A DNA stretch of 64,000 nt, taken from the NCBI GenBank assembly GCA_016705545.1, contig JADIYA010000014.1, positions 1 to 64,000 on the forward strand. The letters are read 5' to 3'. The position numbers and the translations under genes are program-made. The DNA comes from Flavobacteriales bacterium (lineage in GTDB: Bacteria > Bacteroidota > Bacteroidia > Flavobacteriales_F > PHOS-HE28). How positions within the stretch are numbered: position 1 is the first letter of the stretch; the number at the start of each line of letters is the position of its first letter. A model generated the notes under the pieces. The model worked only from the letters and a program-made list of their open reading frames with translations. It searched no databases and was not told the DNA's origin. Shown one piece after another: positions 9,300 through 17,536 of the stretch.

Positions 9300-9344
9300 C
9301 GTTGTGGCGGGCCATGGGCCTACCTTGTTGGGCTTGAAGAATAG

Positions 9345-9400
9345 CAGGGCGCAGGGCGCAGGGCGCAGGGCGCAGGGCGCAGGGCGCAGGGCGCAGGGCG
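9345..9400. repeat. Heptanucleotide tandem repeat, unit CAGGGCG, 8 copies
   Basis: Eight perfect head-to-tail copies with no spacers, about 290 bp upstream of the NLVPN gene at 9054. As with the octanucleotide array at 2759, the unit length is not a multiple of 3 and the array precedes a NLVPN/fibre gene pair. Confidence 0.9.
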
Positions 9401-9584
9401 CCAAAGCGAAGCGAGGGCATGAGCGGCTCAGGTATGGCGCATGATGGGCCATTGCGATGGTGATGCGAAGTGGTTCATTCGAGGTTACAGACAACGAGCA
9501 ATAACGAACTGGTAGGACGAATCTAACCGCCCATCGGCAAAAAGCAAGCGATCGTGGAAAATTCGTGGTTGCCGCTACTAGCGC

Positions 9585-11390
9585 TCAGCGGAACTGCAAC
9601 TCATACAACATCCTGTACGCGCCTTCCTGTGCGAGCAGCTCCTGGTGCGTGCCCTGCTCGATGATGCCGCCCTTATCGAGCACAAGGATCCGGTCGGCGT
9701 GCTGCACGGTGCTGAGGCGGTGCGCGATCACGATGCTGGTGCGGCCACTGGTGATGCGCTCGGTGGCTTGCTGGATCAATTGCTCGCTGAGGCTGTCCAC
9801 GCTGCTGGTGGCTTCATCGAGCACGAGCACGGCGGGCTTATGCACTGCGGCGCGGATGAAGGACAACAACTGCCGCTGGCCGGTGCTGAGGATGCCTCCC
9901 CGCTCCCCTACTTCCGTGTCATAGCCCTTGGGCAGTTTCAGGATGAAATCGTGGGCACCCACCTCTTTCGCAGCAGCGATGACCTCCGCCCGGGTGATGG
10001 CCGGATCGTTCAGCGTGATGTTGTTGTGGATGGTATCGCTGAAGAGGAAAACATCCTGCAGCACCACGCTGATGGCGCGCCGCAGTTCGCTCAGTCTGTA
10101 GTCCCGGATGTCGGCGCCATCGAGGTACACGGCGCCCTTCTGATAATCGTAGGCACGGCTCAGCACGTTCACGATGCTGCTCTTGCCGCTGCCGGTGGCG
10201 CCCACGAGCGCGATCATCTGGCCCGCCTTCGCCTCGAAACTGATGTCGCGCAGCGCCCAGTGCTCCTTATCCGAAGAATGCCCCCCCTCTTCTCGGGAGA
10301 AGGGGCCGGGGGATGAGGCTTCATCGCTATAGGCGAACCACATCCCGTCGAAGCGGATCTCACCGCGCAGGTCGTCGGCCATCAAGGTCCCCTCGTCCGA
10401 TAGGCCGGCATCGGTATCGAGCACCTTCATCACGCGCTCGCTGCCCACCATGCCCATCTGCAGCACATTGAAGCGGTCGGCCAGCTGGCGGATGGGCCTG
10501 AAGAGCATGTTGATGAAGAGGATGTAGGCGAACACATCGCCCAGCGTAGCGAAGCCGGCCAGCACATCCTTCACGCCCCACCATACGAGGAAGCCGAGCG
10601 AGATGGCACTGAGGATCTCCACCACCGGGAAGAAGATGCTGTAGGCCAGCACGCTGCGGATGTGCGCCGCGCGGTGCTCCTTGTTGATGGCCTTGAACTT
10701 CACGTACTCCTGCTGCTCGCGCCCGAAGACCTGCACCACGGCCATGCCCTGGATGTGCTCCTGCACGAAGGTGTTGAGCCGCGCCACCTGCGTGCGCACG
10801 TCCTGGAAGCTCTTCTGGATGCTGTTCTTGAAGATGTTGGTGCTCCAGAGCAGCAAGGGGATGGGCACCATGCTGAGCAGTGCCAGCTTCCAGTTCACCA
10901 CGAACATCACGGCCACCACCACCACGAGCTTGAGGATGTCGCCCATGATCATGAGCAGGCCCTGTGAGAAGATGTCGTCGATGGTCTCGATGTCGCTGAT
11001 CACGCGCGTCACCAGCTGGCCGATGGGCGTGCGGTCGAACCAGCGCAGCTTATTCCCGATGATGCGGGTATAGAGCCGCTGCCGAAGGTCGAAGGTGACG
11101 GCCTGCCCCAGCCAGGCGGTCCAATAGGCCTGGTAGAACTGCACGATGGTCTCGATCACGAGCAGGGCCATCACCACGAGGGTCACGATCCACAACCCGC
11201 GCGCATCGCCGGTGAGGGCGTAGTCATCGATCATGTCGCCCATGAGCAACGGGCGCACCACGCCGAGCACGGCCAGGAAGATGGTGAGCGCGAACGTGGT
11301 CCAGAACAGTGCGCGGTAAGGCTGCGTGAACGCGAATACGCGCCCGAAGAGCTTGCGGTCGAATGCTTTGCCTTGCGCGGTGGAGCTCAT
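9585..11390 (-). CDS. ABC exporter, fused permease and ATPase (MsbA/MDR type)
   Basis: A 601-residue half-transporter of the inner membrane. The N-terminal domain (about 20-320) has six hydrophobic spans. The ATPase domain shows Walker A GATGSGKS, the Q-loop in VVLQDVFLFSDT, signature LSTGQRQ, Walker B VLVLDEATSSVD and the H-loop IAHRLS. The substrate is not predictable; lipid or drug export is typical. The start ATG at 11388-11390 overlaps the truA stop as ATGA, so translation is probably coupled. The ATPase domain carries an odd insertion of about 20 residues (SSPGPFSREEGGHSSDKEH) between the A-loop region and HWALRDISF; it is encoded by a palindromic element at 10284-10305. Confidence 0.9.
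   Translation of the reverse strand: MSSTAQGKAFDRKLFGRVFAFTQPYRALFWTTFALTIFLAVLGVVRPLLMGDMIDDYALTGDARGLWIVTLVVMALLVIETIVQFYQAYWTAWLGQAVTFDLRQRLYTRIIGNKLRWFDRTPIGQLVTRVISDIETIDDIFSQGLLMIMGDILKLVVVVAVMFVVNWKLALLSMVPIPLLLWSTNIFKNSIQKSFQDVRTQVARLNTFVQEHIQGMAVVQVFGREQQEYVKFKAINKEHRAAHIRSVLAYSIFFPVVEILSAISLGFLVWWGVKDVLAGFATLGDVFAYILFINMLFRPIRQLADRFNVLQMGMVGSERVMKVLDTDAGLSDEGTLMADDLRGEIRFDGMWFAYSDEASSPGPFSREEGGHSSDKEHWALRDISFEAKAGQMIALVGATGSGKSSIVNVLSRAYDYQKGAVYLDGADIRDYRLSELRRAISVVLQDVFLFSDTIHNNITLNDPAITRAEVIAAAKEVGAHDFILKLPKGYDTEVGERGGILSTGQRQLLSFIRAAVHKPAVLVLDEATSSVDSLSEQLIQQATERITSGRTSIVIAHRLSTVQHADRILVLDKGGIIEQGTHQELLAQEGAYRMLYELQFR
10284..10305. repeat. Palindromic element inserted in frame in the ABC exporter gene
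   Basis: The sequence CCCCTCTTCTCGGGAGAAGG with flanking C and G runs resembles the palindromic intergenic repeats (C-rich, TCTC-GG-GAGA core, trailing GGATGAGG) seen in many bacterial genomes. Here it lies inside a gene and is translated as PGPFSREEGG. Identification as a dispersed repeat is from memory of such elements; no second copy was found in this window. Confidence 0.45.
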
Positions 11391-12169
11391 CCCTGAAGTG
11401 GGCCGCGAAGATGGCTCGGCAGGAAGGGATACACGACATGCTCGAGGTAAAGTCCGCAGGCCGGTGCGCTCCTTCCCGCGGCATGACGGTCCTTGGCGGC
11501 CAGCACCTCGGCCATGTGGCCGGCCGGCTGCTGTCCCTTGCCAATGCGCATGCCCGTGCCCACGATGGCGCGCACCATGTTGCGCAGGAAGCGATCGGCC
11601 TTGATGCGGAACACGTACCCGTTCGGCGTTTCGGCCCATACCGCTTCGCGCACATCGCAGATGCTGGTCTTCACATCGGTGCCCACTTTCTGGAAGCTGC
11701 TGAAGTCGTGCGTGCCGATGAGTGCCTTGCACCCTTCGTTCATCGCTGCCACATCGAGCGCGGGCCTCAACTGGTGCGATCGGTCGGTGAGGAAGGGATC
11801 CTTCTCCCGGTGGATGCGGTAGCAGTAGCCGCGCTCGGTGGCGCTGAAGCGGGCATGCGCATCGTCGGGCACGGCGATCACGCGCGTCACCGCGATGTCG
11901 TCCGGCAGCAAGCTGTTCAAGCTGTACATGAAGCGGTCATCCAGCGGCGCATCGCCGGGCCCATCGAAATGCAGGAAGAACTGCGTGGCATGCACGCCGG
12001 TGTCGGTGCGACCGCAACCGATCGCGTTCACCTTGTGCCGATGCAACGCGAATTGCAGCGCGCGCTCCACCTCGGCCTGAACGCTGGGAGCGTCGGGCTG
12101 CCGCTGCCAGCCGCGATAGGCCGTGCCGCAGAAGGCGATCTCGAGGAAGTAGCGCGGGAGGATTTCCAT
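11387..12169 (-). CDS. truA: tRNA pseudouridine(38-40) synthase TruA
   Basis: TruA isomerises uridines 38-40 in the tRNA anticodon arm. The 260-residue product shows FCGTAYRGWQRQ near the N-terminus, CGRTDTGVHA with the catalytic Asp (about residues 50-59), and the C-terminal RFLRNMVRAIVGTGMRIG. The ATG at 12169 was chosen over an upstream TTG at 12181 because the conserved sequence begins with MEILPRYFLEIAFCGT and a promoter box ends 9 nt before it. The stop overlaps the start of the ABC exporter gene (ATGA). It diverges from the phosphoesterase gene, with 36 bp between the two start codons. Confidence 0.94.
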   Translation of the reverse strand: MEILPRYFLEIAFCGTAYRGWQRQPDAPSVQAEVERALQFALHRHKVNAIGCGRTDTGVHATQFFLHFDGPGDAPLDDRFMYSLNSLLPDDIAVTRVIAVPDDAHARFSATERGYCYRIHREKDPFLTDRSHQLRPALDVAAMNEGCKALIGTHDFSSFQKVGTDVKTSICDVREAVWAETPNGYVFRIKADRFLRNMVRAIVGTGMRIGKGQQPAGHMAEVLAAKDRHAAGRSAPACGLYLEHVVYPFLPSHLRGPLQG

Positions 12170-12178
12170 TCGGGGCGG

Positions 12179-12186
12179 CAAAGGTA
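12179..12186 (-). promoter_or_regulatory. TAnnTTTG promoter box immediately before truA
   Basis: TACCTTTG on the minus strand, 9 nt before the truA ATG. Transcription would begin only a few nucleotides upstream of the start codon, giving an almost leaderless message. Confidence 0.5.
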
Positions 12187-12205
12187 CCCGGCGTTACTTC
12201 GCTGC

Positions 12206-12709
12206 ATGCCCCGCATCGGCCTCCTCTCCGACACCCATGGCTGGCTCGATCCGCGTCTTCAAGAGCATTTCAAGGAGTGCGATGAGATTTGGCACGCGGG
12301 CGACATCGGCGGCTTGAACGTGACCGATGAACTCGCGCAATGGAAGCCCTTGCGCGCCGTCTGGGGCAACATCGACGATGCGAAGGCACGTGCGACCTTC
12401 CCCGAGCACCAACGCTTCACGTTGGGCGGCTCGCGCGTATGGATGACGCACATCGGCGGGCGTCCGACACGTTACGATCGCACGGTAATCGACGAATTGC
12501 GCCGCGATCCGCCAGGCCTCTTCATCTGCGGGCATTCGCACATCCTGCTGGTGCAATTCGACCCTAAGCTGAATTGCCTCTGCTTGAACCCCGGCGCCGC
12601 TGGCCGGCATGGATGGCATACGATGCGCACGGCCATGCGCTTCACCCTCGAAGACGGGAAACCGAAGGACCTGGAAGTGATCGAATTGGGCAAGCGCGGC
12701 GCAGCCTGA
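12206..12709 (+). CDS. YfcE-type metallophosphoesterase
   Basis: A 167-residue calcineurin-like phosphoesterase of the small MJ0936/YfcE type, a cytoplasmic two-metal hydrolase of phosphodiesters or monoesters. The five metal-binding blocks are visible: LLSDTHG (residues 6-12), HAGDIG, WGNID, MTHIGG and CGHSHI, with NPGAAGRHGW near the end. The ATG at 12206 begins MPRIGLLSDTHG as expected for the family. An imperfect promoter-like box (TACTTCG) ends just before the start. The stop is 3 bp from the end of the converging PKD gene. The physiological substrate is unknown. Confidence 0.9.
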   Translation: MPRIGLLSDTHGWLDPRLQEHFKECDEIWHAGDIGGLNVTDELAQWKPLRAVWGNIDDAKARATFPEHQRFTLGGSRVWMTHIGGRPTRYDRTVIDELRRDPPGLFICGHSHILLVQFDPKLNCLCLNPGAAGRHGWHTMRTAMRFTLEDGKPKDLEVIELGKRGAA

Positions 12710-12712
12710 AGG

Positions 12713-15334
12713 TCACCGCAGCATGCTGAAGTGCCCGCGGTACTCCTTCGCGTAGGCGCCCCACTCCTTTACGCGCGCCCAGTAAACGAACACGCTCGAG
12801 CTGTACCCGGCGCCATCCCAGCCCTGCTCGGGATCATTGGTGCGGAAGACCTCGTTGCCCCAGCGGTCCCAGATGGCGAGCTCATACTCACGCGCGCCCA
12901 CCACGCTCGGGCGCCAGGACTCATTCTTGCCGTCGCCATCGGGCGTGAAGGCGGTGGGGGCATAGAAGAAGTGGCCGCTCACGATGACAACGCGCGTCGT
13001 GCTATCCGTGCAGCCATGCTCCGTGGTCACGACCTGCGTGATGGTGTATTGCCCTGGGTCGGCGAACGAGTAAGCGAAGGCTGAGTCCGCCACTTCTTCT
13101 CCGGCAATGGTGTAAAGCCACTCTGCAGCGAGCGAGCTGTAATCAGTGACCTCGATGCGCGGATCCATGATGCTCACTTCATCGGGCAGCGCCGTGAAAG
13201 CCGCAACAGGCTTGGGGAATACCTCTACGGCGCCCGGCTTGTTGCGTGTCACGGTGGCCACGCAGCCGGTGCTGGTGCTGGCCGTGAGTGAGACCGAATA
13301 GCGCCCGGGATCCTGATAGACATGGTTGAAGGCTTCTGCCGTGGCGGTGGTGCCATCGCCGAGGTTCCACAGCAAGGTGTACGGCGTAGCGGTGGTGACC
13401 AATGCGTTGAACGGGAACTCAGCGCCCACGCAGGCCAGTGAGCCATTGGTGAAGTCTACGGTGGGCATCGGGTACACCGTCACCGAGTCGGTATAGCTCG
13501 CGCTGCAGCCGAATTCAGTCATGGTGAGCGTTACCGGGAAGGTGCCCACCTCGGGGAAGATGCCCTGCACATTGAGGCTCGTGGCGGTATTCGGGAATCC
13601 GCTGAGTCCAAGATCCCAAGCAACGGTGGCGCTGCCTTGCGATCCGTTGGCATTCAGCAATGCCACTTCTCCGGGACAGCGTATCGGCGGGCGCAGGAAG
13701 AAGACCGGCGGTGGCAGATGCGCATCGAACACCTGCGTGGCCGTATCCGCGCATACCGGACCGTTGCGCGCGATCAGGGTCACCGTGTGGTAGCCCTGCA
13801 CACCGTAGATCCACGACGGCGATTGCTGGCTGCTGAGATCGGCGGCAGTGCCCGGCTCACCGAAGTCCCATTGGTAGCTCGCGGCATCGACGCTCTCGTT
13901 GGTGAAGGTGAAGCCGAGCGTATCACAGAAGCTGTCCTGCTCCGCGAAGGCGGCCACCGGTTGCGGGTGCACCTGCACGTTGGCGCTGAAGGTGCCGCTG
14001 CAGCCGAACTCGCTCACGGTAACGGTGATCTGTTGCGCGCCGATGGGCTCGAACTGCACGGTCGGCGCATTGCTCTGCGCGGTCTGCGGTGATGCGCCCG
14101 GGCCGAAGCTCCATTCGATGGTGGGCGCTATGCCGATGTTGCCCGCAAGGAGGAACTCGATTTCCTGAGGCCCGCACAAGGGAGGCGGCACCGTGAAGGT
14201 GGGCTGGAGCGAAGGCGCCACGAGATAGTCGGCAACCGTGGTGTCCGCGCAGGGCGCGCCCGGATTCGCAATCAACGTAACGGTGTACGTGCCTGGCGAT
14301 GGGTAGGTATAGCTCGGTTGCTGCGCGGTGCTCACATCGAGGATGGTCGAGGGATCGCCGAAATCCCAAAGCCAGAACTGCCCGCCGATGCTCTGGTTGC
14401 TGAACGCCTGCGTGAGCGAGCAGGCTTGTCCTGCCCCTTGCGCAGCGATGATCGCGCTCACCGCCGCATTGCATGGCACCACGCGGAACATGAAGTCGCG
14501 GCGCGATATGCCCAAGAGGTTGCCATTGCGGAATTCGCTCACGCATACGCCAACCGTGAACGTTCCCTGCAGCGTCGGATGCACCGTGAGGAGCCCGGTG
14601 GCGGGATCGATGGCGATGGGCGGCGCGCTATTGATCGGGTTGGCGCCGGAATACCCAGCCGCCCAATTCACCGGGTCATAAGGCGGTGGTCCGGCCAGAG
14701 GAGCGGGATTGATGTTATCGGCACCTTGGAACGGTGAGCAGAGCCCGTACACGAGCTGGTCCCCATCAGGGTCGGTGGCGCTGTGATCGAAGCTCATGTC
14801 CTGATCGAGGCACAGCGCGATGGGCGGATAGTCGTTGAAGCGCGGCGAGCTGTTCACATTGTTCGGCGGACCTGGGATCGTAATGGTGCAGGTGAGGCCC
14901 TGCTGGCCCGACAGGTTCACCATGGCCGGTGTGCGGCAGCAACGCTGATAGCTGATCGTGTAGCCCCCCGGCGTGGGAGGAAGCGTGAAGGTGTGGATGT
15001 ACACGGTGGTGCGCACGCATACGCTCGGGGGCGCCGTGAGGCAGGGGTCGTTGAGGGTGACCGGCACTACGGTCTCCCCTGGATCCGAAACGACCACATC
15101 GGTGAACAAGGCCCCATTGGCCGTGAACACCGCGATCTGCGCGCTGGCATCGAATGCCGTGTTATTGGTGTTGTCGGGGCCGCAATCACGGTAGAGCCGC
15201 AGCGTGACCTGGTACTGGTTCCCACCGAGGTGGTCGTAGTACATGTCCCCACCGATGATGTGCGTTGCCCATGCTGAAACGGCCACAGCGAACGCCAGAG
15301 CGCTGGTGGCGAATCGGTGCAGGGTGCGCATCAT
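12713..15334 (-). CDS. PKD-repeat surface protein with gliding-motility-type (T9SS type B) C-terminus
   Basis: An 873-residue secreted protein. After the signal peptide (to about residue 23) comes ATHIIGGDMYYDHLGG, the start of a conserved Bacteroidota N-terminal domain that also includes YQRCCRTPAM, SSPRFNDYPP and FDHSATDPDGD. The middle consists of PKD-like repeats (WDFGDPST, WDFGEPGT, WNLGDGTT followed by PGTYTVTL or PGRYSVSL). The last 90 residues are a gliding-motility-associated sorting domain: APTAFTPDGDGKNE, ELAIWDRWGNEVF, GWDG and the final RGHFSMLR. Such proteins are exported through T9SS and may serve adhesion or motility. The start at 15334 is 16 bp after the stop of its paralogue. 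Confidence 0.9.
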   Translation of the reverse strand: MMRTLHRFATSALAFAVAVSAWATHIIGGDMYYDHLGGNQYQVTLRLYRDCGPDNTNNTAFDASAQIAVFTANGALFTDVVVSDPGETVVPVTLNDPCLTAPPSVCVRTTVYIHTFTLPPTPGGYTISYQRCCRTPAMVNLSGQQGLTCTITIPGPPNNVNSSPRFNDYPPIALCLDQDMSFDHSATDPDGDQLVYGLCSPFQGADNINPAPLAGPPPYDPVNWAAGYSGANPINSAPPIAIDPATGLLTVHPTLQGTFTVGVCVSEFRNGNLLGISRRDFMFRVVPCNAAVSAIIAAQGAGQACSLTQAFSNQSIGGQFWLWDFGDPSTILDVSTAQQPSYTYPSPGTYTVTLIANPGAPCADTTVADYLVAPSLQPTFTVPPPLCGPQEIEFLLAGNIGIAPTIEWSFGPGASPQTAQSNAPTVQFEPIGAQQITVTVSEFGCSGTFSANVQVHPQPVAAFAEQDSFCDTLGFTFTNESVDAASYQWDFGEPGTAADLSSQQSPSWIYGVQGYHTVTLIARNGPVCADTATQVFDAHLPPPVFFLRPPIRCPGEVALLNANGSQGSATVAWDLGLSGFPNTATSLNVQGIFPEVGTFPVTLTMTEFGCSASYTDSVTVYPMPTVDFTNGSLACVGAEFPFNALVTTATPYTLLWNLGDGTTATAEAFNHVYQDPGRYSVSLTASTSTGCVATVTRNKPGAVEVFPKPVAAFTALPDEVSIMDPRIEVTDYSSLAAEWLYTIAGEEVADSAFAYSFADPGQYTITQVVTTEHGCTDSTTRVVIVSGHFFYAPTAFTPDGDGKNESWRPSVVGAREYELAIWDRWGNEVFRTNDPEQGWDGAGYSSSVFVYWARVKEWGAYAKEYRGHFSMLR

Positions 15335-15350
15335 GGGATTGGGTTCACCA

Positions 15351-17222
15351 TCAACGCAGGATCGTCAAATGGCCGCTGTACTCGCGATCGTCGCTCAGGG
15401 AAAGGACGTAATAATAGGTGCCGTCGGGAACGCCCTCGCCGCGCCAGGTGTTCTTGTAGTTCAGCGTCTCGTACACCTTGTTGCCCCAACGGGAATAGAT
15501 GGTGAGCTCATTCGGGTAGTACTGCACGTTGCTGATCTCGAAGAACTCATTGGTGCCATCGCCGTTCGGGCTGAACACGTTCGGGATCACGATGGGCCCG
15601 CCGAGCACCTCGTACATCATGCTGGCCTGATCGCTGCATCCATCGGCCGTGGTGATGGTGAGCACCACCTCATAGTTGCCGGGCCAGCCGCCATTCCAAT
15701 TCGCGATCGGGTCCGACGGCGCGAACACGCTGCCTTGCATGGCCCAATTCCAGTTGGTGATCACACCGCCATTCGGCGAGCTGGTATCGGTGAACACCAC
15801 CGAGGTGCCGATCTGCTGGGGAGGCAATGGGTCGGCGATGAAGCTCGCCTCGGGGAGGCCATAGTTCACCACATTGTCCGTGTAGAAACCAGTGCATCCA
15901 TTCTGGGCCACGATCACCGTCACCTCGTGCGTTCCGGGCCCTGGGAACTGAACGGTCACGATGCTGTCGGTGCTGCTCTGCGGCACGCTTCCGCTGCCCA
16001 GCTGCCAAAGGATGCTGGCACCCGCGTTGAAATCGCCTTCCGCCACAAGTGTTACAGGGTCATTGCCGCAGAAGGGCGGCGGCGGAATGATCACCGGTGA
16101 TGGCGCCAAGTACAAGTCGTAGTTCACCACGATGGTATCCGCGCAGGTGGTTCCCGGATTCGCGATCAGGGTTACCGCATAGGTCCCTGGCCCGCTGTAG
16201 CTCCAAACCGGATTCTGTTCCGTGCTGGTATCGAGGTCGCTGTTCGGATCGCCGAAGTCCCATTGGAATTCAGTGGCGCCCACGCTGTTGTTCACGAACT
16301 GCACGCTCAAGCCTTGGCAGAACTCCGTCTGCTCTTGGATCGCCGATACCACCGTGGCATCGCAGGCCACCACTTTGAAGAGGAAATCGCGCCTGGTCTC
16401 GGTGAGCAATTCGCCGTTCCTGAACTCTTGCACGCGCACCCCTACATTGAAGACGCCCTGCAGCGTAGGCGTAAGCGTGAGCAGGCCTGTCACCGGGTCG
16501 ATGGCGATGGCTGGGTCCGAATCGATCTGGTAGTTCTCATCGTAGCCCGCATCCCAAGGCACCGGATCGTAGGGCGGCGGCGCCGGCGGGTTGGGTTGAG
16601 GTGCCCCGGCGGTTGCGCCATTCAATGGGTTGGCCAGCGAATACACGAGCGAATCGCCATCGGGATCACTGGCACTGTGGTCGAACGAGAGCGGCAAATT
16701 GAGGCACAGAGCCACGGGAGGCAATTGGTTGAATCGCGGTGAACTGTTCACCGGCACGCTTGATCCGGGTATCCGGGTAGTCACGGTGATGCCGAGATCT
16801 CCGGGACTGATCAAGTTCTCGATGATCCCCGTCCGGCAGCAGCGCTGATAGGTGAGGATGTAGCCATTCTCCGAGAGCGGCAGGGTGAAGGTCCCTGTGT
16901 ACGAGGTGGTCTCAATGCACACGTTCGGGGGCAAGGTGAGGCACGGTGATTCCAGGACAACGGGCACGGTGGTGGCGCCGGGGAAAGAAAGCTGCTGGAC
17001 CTGGAGTAATGAGTAATTCACGCCGTCGAACACCCCGATCGCAGCTTGCGCATCGAAGGCCACGGTCGCATCGCAATTGCGATAGAGCTTCAGCGTCACA
17101 TTATAGAGCCCACCGCCCAAATGGTCGTAATACAATTCCCCGCCGATGATGTGGGTGGCATTCACAGCAGGAACTGCGAATAGGGCTGAGACCAGAACGT
17201 AAAGGATTCGATTCATGCTCAT
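15351..17222 (-). CDS. PKD-repeat surface protein with gliding-motility-type (T9SS type B) C-terminus
   Basis: A 623-residue paralogue of the downstream protein: signal peptide, then ATHIIGGELYYDHLGG, YQRCCRTGII, SSPRFNQLPP, FDHSASDPDGD, two or three PKD-like repeats (WDFGDPNS with PGTYAVTL; PGTHEVTV), and a type B T9SS end (IPNVFSPNGDGTNE, LTIYSRWGNKVYE, DGTYYYVL, final SGHLTILR). The N-terminal domain is almost colinear with that of the neighbour, so the pair arose by tandem duplication with loss or gain of PKD repeats. Its start (ATGAGCATG) overlaps the stop of the small gene upstream as ATGA, indicating translational coupling. Confidence 0.9.
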   Translation of the reverse strand: MSMNRILYVLVSALFAVPAVNATHIIGGELYYDHLGGGLYNVTLKLYRNCDATVAFDAQAAIGVFDGVNYSLLQVQQLSFPGATTVPVVLESPCLTLPPNVCIETTSYTGTFTLPLSENGYILTYQRCCRTGIIENLISPGDLGITVTTRIPGSSVPVNSSPRFNQLPPVALCLNLPLSFDHSASDPDGDSLVYSLANPLNGATAGAPQPNPPAPPPYDPVPWDAGYDENYQIDSDPAIAIDPVTGLLTLTPTLQGVFNVGVRVQEFRNGELLTETRRDFLFKVVACDATVVSAIQEQTEFCQGLSVQFVNNSVGATEFQWDFGDPNSDLDTSTEQNPVWSYSGPGTYAVTLIANPGTTCADTIVVNYDLYLAPSPVIIPPPPFCGNDPVTLVAEGDFNAGASILWQLGSGSVPQSSTDSIVTVQFPGPGTHEVTVIVAQNGCTGFYTDNVVNYGLPEASFIADPLPPQQIGTSVVFTDTSSPNGGVITNWNWAMQGSVFAPSDPIANWNGGWPGNYEVVLTITTADGCSDQASMMYEVLGGPIVIPNVFSPNGDGTNEFFEISNVQYYPNELTIYSRWGNKVYETLNYKNTWRGEGVPDGTYYYVLSLSDDREYSGHLTILR

Positions 17223-17536
17223 TCGACAGGTTCAGGGCCGCCGGGGTTGCCTGCCGGAGGTTGACCGGTGGTGAAGGTAGCGGAAGCCGTCCAAAGCTCA
17301 GCCCACACGGCCTCATCGAGCGGCTCAAAACGGCCATCGGTGCAAGAGAGCATCTCAGCGATGCGAATCTGCTCCGGATAAGGGGCCTGATTCACCGCAT
17401 GCCGCACCAATCGACTGCCTACCTGCTGCACCTCCACGAAGTCCCGGGGCCCGTCGATCCGGTAGTAATGCGCACCACCCACCAACCTCCTGTAGGCTGG
17501 AAAGCCCCCAAGGCTGAATCTATCTTCCGCCGCCAT
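17219..17536 (-). CDS. Conserved hypothetical protein coupled to the PKD genes
   Basis: A 105-residue soluble protein with no signal peptide or membrane span. It has an internal stretch FVEVQQVGSRLVRHAVNQ and PYPEQIRIAEMLSC, then a Pro/Gly-rich tail. I believe similar small proteins occur in other Bacteroidota but cannot name a function. The start codon lies in a CCATGG palindrome, with the divergent nuclease gene starting one base away. Its stop overlaps the start of the PKD gene (ATGA). The coupling suggests a shared transcript, though a cytoplasmic protein in front of two secreted ones gives no functional clue. Confidence 0.65.
   Translation of the reverse strand: MAAEDRFSLGGFPAYRRLVGGAHYYRIDGPRDFVEVQQVGSRLVRHAVNQAPYPEQIRIAEMLSCTDGRFEPLDEAVWAELWTASATFTTGQPPAGNPGGPEPVE

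Larger units (their letters stand above)
9055..9584. other. 530-bp intergenic region with candidate small transcript and heptanucleotide repeat
   Basis: The gap lies upstream of the NLVPN gene at 9054 and downstream of the ABC exporter. It contains a plus-strand promoter-like box (9210-9217), a strong intrinsic terminator (9269-9299) and a tandem repeat (9345-9400). From 9401 to 9584 I see nothing recognisable. Confidence 0.6.

Noticed and set aside
9244..9444. Small plus-strand coding frame through the heptanucleotide repeat
   Set aside because: It crosses the terminator stem and consists largely of repeat-derived residues.
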